Shown here piece by piece: positions 42,759-53,157 of a stretch of 64,000 nt of DNA. Numbering within the stretch: position 1 is the stretch's first letter; every line of letters starts with the position of its first letter. The DNA comes from Romanomermis culicivorax. Its lineage: Eukaryota > Nematoda > Enoplea > Mermithida > Mermithidae. Location of the stretch: assembly GCA_963922205.1 (NCBI GenBank), contig CAWUHX010000256.1:248001-312000 (forward strand), read 5' to 3'. The position numbers were made by a program, and so were the translations under genes. Under the pieces are notes generated by a model. That model was not told the DNA's origin. It made no database searches and saw only the letters and a program-made list of their open reading frames with translations.

Positions 42759-43183
42759 TGTAGTATACCACACTGAGCTAAACTGATATTACCACTTATT
42801 TTTCATTTTGGTAATTACAGTAAACAATAAATAAATAAAACACATTCGTAAATATAATGTCATGTATATAAAACTTGTATAAATATTTTTGCATAAATCT
42901 GTTGTTTTCGACCATAAAGGCGATTTGTATTTAGTTTTGGTTGTTATTATTAGTGTTAGAATAAATAGAAAAAAACTCCTCGTCGTCTCGGCCATTCCAG
43001 GCATTCTGGGTGGTTTGCATCGTTTGTTACCTTATTGTTTATCGATTCTTCTTTATTATTGTTTCTTGTTCTTCGCCCCCGTTTTCTCCATCCCTGCTCA
43101 CCGACCCCCGAGCCCAAGTGTGGTTCGATTTGGTACTCCCCCCGTCTTCGCCACCCGCTCACCTCACCACTCATTATCTTTCA
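42759..43183 (+). repeat. 3' LTR (425 bp)
   Basis: TGTAGTATAC to CTTTCA, colinear with 31254-31676. TATA candidate near 42865-42874. Confidence 0.88.
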
Positions 43184-43187
43184 ACTT
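43184..43187. repeat. Right 4-bp target-site duplication of the 31-43 kb LTR element
   Basis: ACTT, identical to 31250-31253. Confidence 0.75.
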
Positions 43188-43849
43188 ACACATATGAATA
43201 GCCCAGTCGATTTCTGTGCTACATAGCTGTATATTTGTTTGGATTTCTGTTTCCACATCCCTCAAAAAATCAAAACATAATTCAAGTCCAAAGTGTAAGT
43301 CAGCCAGCATGCCTAAATTGATATTTTCCCTTATTTTGTGGTTTTGTAGCTCTACTCACACCCACCTGAAATGGAACTTGAAAGGTTGAGGATTGAAAAC
43401 TTGACATCATATCAAGAGTTAAATTCTTAACACCTGTTTGGGGATTCAACATCCCATGTTGAGTGATTTTCACTAAATGATAAGCTTTAAGCAATAGTAT
43501 AGACCTGTCTGATTTTTCATGGGTATCAGTTACAAAGAAAGTCATTTAGATAGCTCTCATTGTTAGGAAGTTACACAGTAGCATAAAGTAACTGAACTTG
43601 AAAATTTGAGTTTTGAAAGTTTTTTTTCTGCTCCTTGCAAGAGGCATGCGAAATTGTATTCTAAGACAGTGAAAGATGTGTACCCAATACAATGCTTGAG
43701 CATAGTGAATCAGTGAAAAATCTCTCTGGATCTAAAAAAATCAGTAAAACTGTTAGATCATTAGATTCTAAGACTTGCATTGAGAGATATTTTACCTGTT
43801 AAAGCTTCTGGTGTACTTTCTACATTAGGGTCAAATTTTACACATCCAA
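43188..43849. other. Unassigned interval with fold-back family fragment
   Basis: 43690-43810 resembles the interior of the element at 14880-15445 (GTTAGATCATTAGATTCTAAG, GAGAGATATTTTACC). Otherwise nothing is recognised. Confidence 0.4.
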
Positions 43850-44035
43850 GTTGGAGTTTCAGGCATACTTTCTACACCACCCATATCCCCCACCACACAT
43901 GTTCAATGCAATTGAGATTGTATTAAATTGTCAACTATACTTTGTACACCCCCGGTATCATCCTGCATGTTATATAGAATCGGATTGTTGGCTATACTTT
44001 CTACACACTTTGTATCACCCCGCACAGTTAGGGTA
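43850..44035. repeat. Tandem repeat, about 65-bp unit, three degenerate copies
   Basis: ATACTTTCTACACC, CTATACTTTGTACACC and CTATACTTTCTACACA recur near 43866, 43936 and 44002, each followed by a C-rich stretch. Confidence 0.6.
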
Positions 44036-44276
44036 GTTTTTTTATGCCTATGCTCTGTACAGTGGTATCTTTTGTGTACTCACTGTACGGATGTGTATAA
44101 CTACTGTTAGAACCCATTTTTTGACAATCATTTCTTCTATCTGTCCTAAACTCTTTGATGAAGGGTCCCCAGAAAAATGAACCCATATATTGAACATGTT
44201 TACAGCTCAAAAACCGTTTTTAAGCTTTTTGTATCAACTTGACAATGAAAGCTTTGCAATACCTCTCACCTGAATG

Positions 44277-44637
44277 AGGCTTAGGCTTAGGCTTAGGCTT
44301 AGGCTTAGGCTTAGGCTTAGGCTTAGACTTAGGCTTAGGCTTAGGCTTAGGCTTAGGCTTAGGCTTAGGCTTAGGCTTAGGCTTAGGCTTAGGCTTAGGC
44401 TTAGGCTTAGGCTTAGGCTTAGGCTTAGGCTTAGGCTTAGGCTTAGGCTTAGGCTTAGGCTTAGGCATAGGCTTAGGCTTAGGCTTAGGCTTAGGCTTAG
44501 GCTTAGGCTTAGGCTTAGGCTTAGGCTTAGGCTTAGGCTTAGGCTTAGGCTTAGGCTTAGGCTTAGGCTTAGGCTTAGGCTTAGGCTTAGGCTTAGGCTT
44601 AGGCTTAGGCTTAGGCTTAGGCTTAGGCCTAGGCTTT
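44277..44637 (+). repeat. Interstitial telomere-type array (TTAGGC), about 60 copies
   Basis: A nearly perfect run with three single-base variants (near 44324, 44467 and 44628). The hexamer equals the nematode telomere repeat. Flanks are ordinary AT-rich DNA without inverted minisatellites, unlike the array at 19.2 kb. Open frames across it are artefacts of the repeat. Confidence 0.92.
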
Positions 44638-47600
44638 GGGTTTGGGAAAATTCTTATTCATAGGCTTTGGTCTGCTGGACCTACTTCCCATTGTTGTTAC
44701 TTTGCAGCATATCTCTTCAAGACCATATATCCACCTTTTGCGCTGCCCTATTGTATTCAGCTTACTTAGGGCATAAGTGAAGATCATTTACTACTATTGC
44801 ATTGGAAAAATCCTCTTTCTGAACTAACTTTTTGACAGTAGTAGTTCATGTGTAGCATTAAATTTTACATGGATCTTTCAATTTTCCGAGCATTCATCTC
44901 ATTCGATGGTTAATAGATTGCTCATATGATTTTTTTCAGTATCAACAAATTGTTGCTTCTTCATTTTTGGTGAAAGCTTTCGAAGTTTCTCTCATTTATA
45001 GGCTTGATCTGGAATGATTCAGTAACTATTGATTATTTCTCACTTTTTATTCTATATAGGAACTACAAATCAGAAATGCAATGTCTATAAGGTGGGGTGA
45101 AAGTGCTATCTATGCTTATTATTATCTTTTTTGAAATCTTTTGGACATACGTTAGCCCCATGATCTCTCAGAATACACCATTCAATAATGTGTTCAACAA
45201 TAACCTTTTAACATCGAAATGCAAAAACCATATTTTTAAAACAATCAAAGTTAATCATCTTCTTGGCTGCTGCAGTTAGACGACCACAAAGTTTATTAGA
45301 TTCACTAATTCAGAGTACTACCCTAGAAAATACCAGGTATGCACTTCTTCCAACCTCCTGCCACAAATTTGTCAATGATCCTCCCCTATAACATCATCAT
45401 AGTTCATCAGTCATTTCGCTCAGATAGCATCCTATTGGTACTTCATATTGATATTTAGGTGTGGAGATGTGTATTATAGAATCTGAAATTGTGGAAAGGA
45501 TAGAGCAAGCATATCAAAACAAAAGTGAATCAAAAATATTACTTGTATCAAAATGGAGGACTCTTTGTTTCAGTCTTTCAATACAGCTATATAATTTTAG
45601 ACGAGCCTGAACAGTTACAAAACTTGGAATTATTGGGTGTGTGATGTTGGGGGTGGGTAATGTAAAGGAGGTGATGGGAGATGATTTGTCTACTGTAGGT
45701 GGAAAGAGGCCATTATTTGACCCTCACACTGAACGTCACAGGGCCTATCACATAGAGTGATTGCCCTTGGATGTTGAGAGCTTTGGGAGAGACGTCAGCA
45801 CTCCTGGCTCTAGTGTAGGACCCGAGGAGCGCCGGCGGAACCTTAGCCCTGTCTGGGAGCACTGTGAGGGAAAAACCAAAAGCAGGACAGAAAAGGTATA
45901 ACAACACAGGAGAACGAGCGAATTGTGGGTCCACTCTACTTGCTAATGTATAGAGAAAGTAAACTTACTAAAAAACGGCAATGCGAATTGATCTCTCTAT
46001 ATTATATAATAAAACATAATGGTGGCAATAAGACAGAACAGGCCAATAGGGGCCATGAGGAAAGAACTCCGAATAATTGAAATAGGAGTGTGTGAGAGCG
46101 GACTTGATATTTATACCAGCCAGATTGTCTATGTTAGCTGCTGCAGAGTATGGTAGGAGGTGGTGGCTGCAGTAATCAACGATGGTCCTTGCAGTGCAGG
46201 CCGGTCGAGTTGAAGGCCATTAATGGTTCGTGCTGATCTTTCTAGTAGAGAAAAAGCCAGTATGCATGCACTCCTCTGAGAGCACAGGGAACAACCCCTG
46301 AAAAGAGACGCAGACTCTGTTTGTTAGAGTTGATAAAAACAGAAAATAGCTAAAAATAAAGGCGGACATAAATGTAGACAAGTACAAGTGTACAGTAATC
46401 AAAGCTAACATACTGTAAAGAGTCAAAATGTACTGTAGAATCATGCAGGTATCAGCATGTGACAGGTTGGTATTCTTAAAGCTTTTAAATATTCGTCCGT
46501 AATTGAGCAACTTTTGAACAATGAAAAATTGAATGTGAACTTACTCGCATTCTTTGATACATCAATCGGACCAGTTTTTGATCTTTATGACCTTACTGAC
46601 TGTTCAGACAGAATCTGGCCTCTGATTAGCTTTTCTTCTACCTTTTACCAGACATGCGCCCCTCCTATATGTGACATCTTGGAAGCCTATACTTATTACA
46701 TGCCTACTTTTTGTGTACCTGCTGTACAGGCTTGTATTTGTAGTCATAATATAAAAAACAATCAACCACCCATCTCCATTTTCAGTGCCTCCATTGCATA
46801 CTCACTTTCAAACCTTTTGAACTTTTTGCAAATCTACGTGATGTATGCAATAAAATCAACCATCTTAATCCACTTCTGGAATCAGATGAATATGATTTTC
46901 TCTTAAAACCAGAAACTAAGTTTGAAACTAATGTTTCTGATGGGGAACTGACCCAAAAGCTTTGTAATAATATTCTCAGACAAAATCACATTAACAAAAG
47001 TGATGGTTCTGTCACAACAAATGCAAATATCTGAGCTTCGATTCAAACTATTTCCTTACCTGTTGCGCTTTTCTTAATATCTAATATATCTTGCCGAAGA
47101 ATCGTATGTTGTGGTCCCCTTGATCCGCCTTTCCCAGATACTTGAGAGTTTCTGAGTATACTTAAACCGAATTGTTCTAATATCAACATGCAAGTCGCCT
47201 GACAATCGAAAATTTTAATTGGTCAGGTATCAAAAGGAATAAGGACGATTATTTAATAGAAATTCTGTACATTTTAAATTCATTCAATTTCTTGGCAAAT
47301 TTTGTTTTGAAAATATCTTTTCTTATCTATGATCACTAACGTAGTAGTTCTTTTCGAGATTTAATTTTCAAGATTGGTGGTTTACAGCTTTTTGCATTCT
47401 ACACCAGCCGATACAATACACATTAGTTGAATGCTCTGAATAATTATTGCTATTATATTAGCTCTCTAGTGTGTCTTTCCATGACCGAAAGGACCAACCT
47501 TTTGCATACCTAAACGCGCCCAGACAATAATCAAATGACTCCAAATAAGACTTCTTGCCATGTTGCTCTCTGTTGTGAAATCTCAGACTTAGGAAGATGG

Positions 47601-47810
47601 GTTAAGATTTTCTGCCTTCAAGATTCAATTTTTTCAGATATTTCTATGTTTTTTTCTCAGCTTTGATCAAACTTATATTGACTCCCAAGTCTTTGTAACC
47701 CAACACCAAGAAAGTTTCCAGTTATTAAGGCTCAAACTTCTCAAAACCAAACCCTGCTCCTCACAATAGTGAAAAATGAATTTATTAGTGATGGATCACC
47801 AACTGTATCA
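44638..47810. other. Unassigned interval
   Basis: A G/C-richer patch at 45640-46210 has TATATTATATAATAAAACA (46000-46018) beside it and could be a solo LTR or gene fragment, but I find no second copy. A 130-codon frame at 46514-46906 has no recognisable motif. No other features. Confidence 0.35.
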
Positions 47811-47814
47811 GGGT
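47811..47814. repeat. Left 4-bp target-site duplication of the 48-57 kb LTR element
   Basis: GGGT, identical to 56925-56928. Confidence 0.78.
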
Positions 47815-48695
47815 TGTAACGACCAGATTTTGTGTGAACCACTTTACGTTAACCAAACGGTTGATACAGTGGACAAAACAGCGCGGGGGAGACAGCGATT
47901 TACAATATGGGGGGATACGATACTAATCGACAGCTGTGTGGAGACGTCGACAAAAATACGAAAAACGGGCCTCGGTTTAAATGCTTTCGTAAAAATGGCG
48001 GCTTGCAAATATAAAAACGGGGGCGAGCGCGGTTTTTAAAAAAACGACGAATTCAATATTCCAATAACTACTAAAATCATGCTTTGCTCCTCTTTTTATA
48101 CGACGTTTTTGGCCACTCCCTGGGCGTTGTGTGGGGTCGTGCTTCTGTCCATCTTCTTCCGCCAATCGTCGCTTCCTGCTTCGCTTTTTATGCTTACTTA
48201 GTCACGCCTTCCTAATGCTTCCCTGGTACTGTGTGCTTTTCGTGTTTCGCTTGCTTTCTACAGTGGGCTTAGCCACACCTCTGTGCTTCTGTGCATGCTT
48301 CCTGTATCTGTTTCTCTGAATACACATGTTTTGTGGGGCCGTCGCTACGGTTACACTTGAAACTACTGTCTGGCGGGGCTTTTACGTATTTTACTGTGTG
48401 CAGGTGTTGTTTACGATTTTTACGGGGGATTACGGTAGCCGTGGAATGTGTAGTTTAGTGTAGGTTCTAGGGGACCAGCTGCCGTTTGTGCAAATAATTA
48501 TGGGCATCTTAATTGGGCTACCAGGGTGTGAACGGATCAAAATAAAGTACTTCACGTAATTTTGTAGGAATGTTTGGGTGTGAATCCCAGACACCCTTGA
48601 GACGATAAAATGTGAAAATAAAATAATATCTAATAAATGTCTATCACATACAGTATGCTACATATTCACAGTACTGCTTTAGCAGGTACGTTACA
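47815..48695 (-). repeat. 3' LTR (881 bp)
   Basis: Same length as and colinear with 56044-56924. On the sense (minus) strand it carries TATAAAAAG near 48095. Confidence 0.9.
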
Positions 48696-48710
48696 TTTCC
48701 CTCCTTTCAG
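48696..48710 (-). other. Polypurine tract
   Basis: On the minus strand CTGAAAGGAGGGAAA runs directly into the 3' LTR. Confidence 0.78.
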
Positions 48711-48729
48711 AGTTGAACGCCCTCGTTCA

Positions 48730-49852
48730 AGGCTTTCAAGGGTAGAACGGGGTTGTCTCGTTTACATGTACCGTAAATGTGCTATTCTTAGTGGGGTGTT
48801 TGAGTGTAACGTTGGGGTACATAAAATTTGTAACTGTATAGGGCCCATTTCAGCTAGGGAGGAATTTGGGAGTCAGCCCTTGATTACAGGAATGATTTTT
48901 GTAGAGAATGAGATCACCTGCTTTGTAGTGGATGTTTTGAGCATGCTTGTTATACTGACGGGTGTAGTGGTCTTAGGCTTTTTGTAAGCTTTTCTGTATG
49001 GTTGAGAGTGCTTCTGTAAAGTGAGATTTTACACGAAGGGCATAATTGTCTAAATCAACCATTTAAGATGTTGGGAAAAAATTCAAAGCTGCGTCGGTTG
49101 GCAGATTAGCTTGCCTACCATGGAGTAATTCAAATGGGGGATACGAGGTGCTATCATTTCTATGGATGTTTATGGAAAAAATGGCATAGGGCAGATAAGT
49201 ATCCCAATCAGTGTGATTTGAATTGATGTACATGGGGATACGGGTGGCTAGAGTTTGGTTGGAATGCTCAACTTCCCCATTGGCAATGGGATGGTATGGT
49301 TTGGTATGAATTTTCTGAGTATTGCATAAGCTAGTGATTCCTGAAAAGAGATCGGATATAAAATCGGAGCCACGATCACAATGGATGATTTTTGGGGACC
49401 CATGATGGCAAAAAATTTTGGTTACGAATAACTTGGCGATAGTGGCCGCAGTGATGTCAAGGGTTGGAAATGCCTCTACATACTTTGTAAAATAATCGAT
49501 GAAAACGACAATGAATTGGTTGCCCTCTTCAGTGAGGGGTAAAGGCCCCATGCATCAACACCGACTCTATCAAATGGGCCAGTCAGCTGATTTGTACCAG
49601 ACTCGCATGTACTTTGTGCCGGAGGGCTTTCTGTGTCTGGCATGGGTGGCAAGTTTTGCAGTAACATTTGATATCATGGCTCATTTTGGGCCAAAAATAT
49701 TTTTGTCCGAGCAAGTGTAAAGTTTTCCTGGCAGCGAAATGACCTGTGAATTTGCTGTCATGATGAGAGGTAATGAGATGCTGTACTTGGGACTTGGGGA
49801 TGTACAGTTTTGCTTGCTTGTTGATTATACGAAAGAGGATGTTTTGATGCAC
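48730..49852 (-). CDS. Integrase (H2C2, DDE core, GPY/F), two frame changes
   Basis: From 49852 downward the H2C2 region (HHDSKFTGHFAARK, then CKTCHPCQ) is followed, after a frame change near 49560, by the catalytic core (49551-49063). The core has Asp in VVFIDYFTKYVEAFP, Asp in IIHCDRGSDF and Glu in NGEVEHSNQTL, the D,D,E triad that joins viral DNA to the host chromosome. A C-terminal part in a further frame reaches about 48730 and has AGDLILYKN and NGPYTVTNFMYP, the GPY/F motif. All catalytic residues are intact; the frame changes and a stop make this copy defective. Nothing resembling an envelope follows it. Confidence 0.88.
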
Positions 49853-50017
49853 TGCGAATTTGATGAGAGTAAGGGGGTGTTTTTGGGCGATTTTTGCTAA
49901 AATACTTTTGATAGTTGGGTCAGTGCGTTGAAGTTCAGCAAAATTTTTCTGTAGCTCTTCTTGTTCAGTTGCTTCGGCTTCAAGAACAGAATTGATGATT
50001 GATATTTCAGGGCAGGT

Positions 50018-50450
50018 TTATAGTTGATCAATGTCAAAGGATTGCTTTGCTGTCTGTGAGGGGAATCGAGAAACTGCATCTGCGTTGCGGTTAGCAGTGC
50101 CTTTCTCAGGTAGAATGTCGAGTTGAATACCAGAGAGGGCTAATCCCCAATGGGCAATGCGAGGGGACGGGTTTTCCTTTTGTAAGACTGCCTGAACTGC
50201 TGTATGGTCAGTGTGTACAATAACATGTTGCTGGAAAAGGTAGGGGCGGAAATACTTGACAAACTCAACTACTGCAAGGGTTTCCAACTCAGTTATTGGG
50301 TAGTTGCATTCTGCGGGTTTTTATGTGCAGCTCCCAAAAGCAATGGGGCGATCCTGACCTTTACTGTCTAGCTGACTGAGAATGGGGCCAATTCCGAGTT
50401 TTGAGGCGTCAGTTTGTAGAATAAATGGTTTGGTGAAATCGGGATGCTGC
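50018..50450 (-). CDS. RNase H domain
   Basis: The segment near 50430 reads ILQTDASKLGIG (first Asp). The frame from 50287 has ITELETLAVVEFVKYFRPYL with the Glu, IVHTDHTAVQAVL with the second Asp, and a final NADAVSRFP with the last Asp. This is the Ty3/gypsy RNase H that removes RNA from the RNA-DNA hybrid. One in-frame stop lies near 50320. The catalytic set looks complete. Confidence 0.82.
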
Positions 50451-51240
50451 AGTATTGGGGCATGAATGAGCAATTCTTTTAGCTTAGTGAATGCGGTTTG
50501 CTGTTGGGGCCCCCAAAAAAATTCGGAATCCTTTTTGAGTAGGGCTGTGAGGGGGCTGGAAATTTAGGAGCAATTTGGGATGAATGTGCGATAAGAAGAG
50601 GGCAGGCCAAGGAATGACTTGACTTCTTTTGAGCTTTTGGGCGTGGGTATGTCATAAATGGACTGGACCTTATTGGGGTCTGGTGAAATGCCTTGTTGAG
50701 AAATGACGTGGCCTAAGTATTGAACTTGGGGCTGGCAGAATTTGAATTTTTGTATGTTTAGTTTCAGGCCTGCTTGGGAGAATCAGGCAAGAATAGTGTC
50801 TAAACGTTCCAGCATTAGGGCATGTGAGTCTGCGAAGACTAAAACATCGTCGAGATAGACAAGGCATGTGTTCCATTGCAAACCCGAAAGAATAACATCT
50901 ATTAACCTTTGGATTGTGGCTGGAGCATTGGTGAGACCGAAGGGGAGGTAGTTGAACTGATATTGTCCGGCTGAGAAATTAAAGACAGTTTTTTCTCTGT
51001 CTGCCTGTGCTATGGGAATGGAATCATATGCATGGGATTGATCGAGGAATGTAAAATATTTCATTCCACCCAGGGTGTCTAGAATTTCATCTATGCAAGG
51101 CAAGGGATAGGTATCTTTTTTGGTGACTTTATTGAGGCCTCTAAAATCAATGCATAAGCGATGGTCTCCATCTTTATTGGGGACTAAAACTGTGTTGGTA
51201 CACCATGGAGAATCGCTCTGGCTTATGACACCTGCTGCAG
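50451..51240 (-). CDS. Reverse transcriptase domain, broken by stops
   Basis: The minus-strand frame has SDSPWCTNTVLVPNKDG (about 51205), RLCIDFRGLNKV (about 51150), the palm motif FLDQSHAYDSIPI, and LPFGLTNAPATIQRL. The catalytic core is CLVYLDDVLVFAD (about 50850), with the Asp pair of RT. The thumb region continues to about 50560 past a stop near 50783. This polymerase copies the element RNA into DNA. The YLDD form and order relative to RNase H and integrase place it in Ty3/gypsy. A frame change near 51223 separates it from the protease frame. Confidence 0.88.
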
Positions 51241-51954
51241 CGAGTTGCCCAACTTCTGCTTGTATAATTTGCTTTTCTTTGGGGAGGTACGAAAAAGGTG
51301 TCTGCCTACAGGTTGGGAGCCATTGGTGTCAATTGCATGTGAAACAAGGGTGGTTCTACCTACGTCCATTTTGGATTTAGCATATAATGTAGGGTACTTA
51401 GATAGGGCGCATAGAAGTTGCGTTTTTCCTGTTTCTGTAAGGTCACTGGAGGTTAAGTTAACATTTCCTTTTAACCATGTGAATGTATCAAAACGGTTGG
51501 GCTGGTTTTGCCTGGAGAGGGTTACATTAGCAGGAGCATTTTGTTTTGGGATGTAACAGGAGACTGTACTGATGCATGTTCCAGGGTAAAGAGTTTGGGC
51601 TGTTTCTTGTGTGTTTAGGACCGATATGCATATGCAACTGTTTTGGTTTTCAGAGACACAAGCTGCAAAATGAAGTTTGGGGTTTGGCTTGGGTTTTGGA
51701 GTAAATTCAAGCTGTTTAACCTGCAGATATGATTTGGGCAAGGGGATAGTGAATTCGGTGACTGTACAGGGTGGTAATTCTAATTTCTCTTCTAAATAAG
51801 TTCCACCGTGGGTTGAAAGGGGACTATATTCTAGGCCATCGCAGGGTAGTATAACATTGTCAAATTTGACATGAGATTTTTGATTGTTCATAGTGTATTC
51901 CGAAAATCGACTGAGAAAGTTTTTGCCTAAGAGGACGTCTGCTGTGCAATCTTT
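51223..51954 (-). CDS. Protease end and linker between protease and RT
   Basis: Directly after a TAA stop at the end of the envelope-protease frame, the same frame continues with ADVLLGKNFLSRF (about 51905-51945), the DxxLGxxF motif that closes a gypsy-type protease. A 220-residue linker follows (for example SPLSTHGGTYLEEKLEL), then the HLFRTSPKKSK segment that precedes RT. That continuity shows the protease in the previous ORF belongs to this pol gene. The linker has no recognised domain, though such linkers are usual in gypsy elements. Confidence 0.7.
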   Translation of the reverse strand, partial: KDCTADVLLGKNFLSRFSEYTMNNQKSHVKFDNVILPCDGLEYSPLSTHGGTYLEEKLELPPCTVTEFTIPLPKSYLQVKQLEFTPKPKPNPKLHFAACVSENQNSCICISVLNTQETAQTLYPGTCISTVSCYIPKQNAPANVTLSRQNQPNRFDTFTWLKGNVNLTSSDLTETGKTQLLCALSKYPTLYAKSKMDVGRTTLVSHAIDTNGSQPVGRHLFRTSPKKSKLYKQKLGNSLQQVS

Positions 51955-53157
51955 TTAGACATGTACCATTATTGTTTCCTGAATAGTTTGGGCTGTTACT
52001 GTAACAAAAGTTGTTCCTACAAAGTGAATTGGAAGGTTATTTGCTGCTTTGGCTTGGACTAATGGGGGTTTCATGTCTAGCTGTAGGATTTGAGCGATGC
52101 CCGCATCAATGAGTGAGTATACTGCAGCAATGTCAATCATGCCTTTTGTAAATAGGTTGCCGTTAAGTGTGATCGGAATGTGAGGAGTATGTTTTTCAGG
52201 TGCAATCTGGGGTAGCTTATTTGATCCAGATTGGTGGATTTGGTTTATGAGTTCGATTACAGGAGTTACGGGGGTATCAATATCGACAAGGACATATTTC
52301 TGCTGCATTTGTGCCCCATGACGATTAGCTAATTCTAAAAGGGCATGGCCTAATGATGGGGGAATGGTCTCACGTAAACGTCTGTTATGTGATGATATTT
52401 CGTACGCATGTTCATATGTGACCTGATGCTTTGGAAAAGGGAAATATTTTCGAAGGATGAGAAAAGAGTAAAAGACACCTGCAACAATTACAGTAATAAC
52501 GGCTAGATTGATAATGATTTGTAGGGGTCCATTGAGTAAATTGTTTAATCTGTCTGTGAGACTTTGGGTGGTACCGGTGATTATATGTTGTATGCCTTGG
52601 CCGGCGCCAGAGAGGGTATTTCCGATTGCTTGGCCACTGCCTGAGATCATATTATAGACTGTACCTGAGTTAAGGGACGTTTGGGCAGTGTAATTGATGA
52701 GTTTTTTAACAACGTTTTCGAGTGTGTGAGTTTTGTAAATGTATTGTTTCAAAAAGAGTAAGTTGGTTGAAATAGTTGCAAGTTGATCATGAAAAATGGC
52801 GGGTGTGTCAAAATGGAAAAGTGGAAAATTTTGATTCCAGACGATTTCTAAGGGGAGATTTGTGACATGCGGAGATCCTGTTTCACTGACCCATGTATTA
52901 TTCTGTTTGTAAAGGGCTACATGCATGTGATGGCAGTCGACAGTTTGTGAGAAAGGGGTCAAATCATTGCCTCCTGGGTTAGAAAACATGAGTTTGCTGC
53001 CTACAAGAATGGGTAACAGTTTGTAGCATGTTTCGTTGATTTTATGATTGTAAAAGACTTTAGATGCGTTTACTTGTTTACAGGGCCAGACTGTGAGGGC
53101 TTCTCCTGTGAATTCTGCTATTATGTCGGTTCGCACGCGCCCCAAGGGTTGCATCAA
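51955..53157 (-). CDS. Envelope-like transmembrane subunit fused in frame to an aspartic protease (400 codons)
   Basis: Residues 1-210 form the end of an ectodomain: Cys at about 26, 44 and 75, N-glycosylation sites (NAS, NET, NNT), then an amphipathic Gly/Ser/Thr/Gln-rich stretch (about 170-205). A strong transmembrane helix follows (about 212-235, LQIIINLAVITVIVAG) with a basic stop-transfer (RKYFPFPK). Residues 240-320 make a cytoplasmic-type tail. Residues about 326-400 are protease-like (HIPITLNGNLFTKGMIDIAA, then VYSLIDAG); the active-site triplet reads DIA in place of DTG, so activity is doubtful. The start shown is the first ATG, but the ectodomain really begins in the overlapping upstream frame. 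The fusion of a membrane protein to protease is unusual and the frame is unbroken. The glycoprotein class is unknown; a captured RNA-virus fusion protein is a guess. Confidence 0.72.
   Translation of the reverse strand: MMQPLGRVRTDIIAEFTGEALTVWPCKQVNASKVFYNHKINETCYKLLPILVGSKLMFSNPGGNDLTPFSQTVDCHHMHVALYKQNNTWVSETGSPHVTNLPLEIVWNQNFPLFHFDTPAIFHDQLATISTNLLFLKQYIYKTHTLENVVKKLINYTAQTSLNSGTVYNMISGSGQAIGNTLSGAGQGIQHIITGTTQSLTDRLNNLLNGPLQIIINLAVITVIVAGVFYSFLILRKYFPFPKHQVTYEHAYEISSHNRRLRETIPPSLGHALLELANRHGAQMQQKYVLVDIDTPVTPVIELINQIHQSGSNKLPQIAPEKHTPHIPITLNGNLFTKGMIDIAAVYSLIDAGIAQILQLDMKPPLVQAKAANNLPIHFVGTTFVTVTAQTIQETIMVHV

Larger units (their letters stand above)
31254..43183 (+). mobile_element. Ty3/gypsy-type LTR retrotransposon lacking RT/RNase H, with exonuclease accessory gene
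   Basis: This is a full-length insertion of 11930 bp. It has LTRs of 423 and 425 bp (about 93% identical by eye), a primer site after the 5' LTR, a polypurine tract before the 3' LTR, and flanking ACTT duplications. Internal order is gag (with a tandem duplication), aspartic protease, integrase with H2C2, core and GPF regions, then about 4.8 kb of accessory coding sequence starting with a DEDDy exonuclease. Protease and integrase are separated by only about 200 nt, so RT and RNase H are absent rather than mutated. The element must borrow RT, or this copy is an internal deletion. Many stops and frameshifts mark it as inactive now. Confidence 0.85.

Noticed and set aside
44220-44663. 129-codon Arg-Leu ORF and 82-codon Lys-Pro ORF
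   Set aside because: The same artefact of the second TTAGGC array.
46514-46906. 130-codon ORF
   Set aside because: No motif, no ATG context or splice support, no second copy; this length is expected by chance in this composition.
48696-49062. Envelope gene after integrase in the minus-strand element
   Set aside because: The interval is filled by the integrase C-terminal GPY/F region and the polypurine tract; there is no room for env.
50670-50876. 68-codon minus-strand ORF
   Set aside because: Out-of-frame shadow of the reverse transcriptase.
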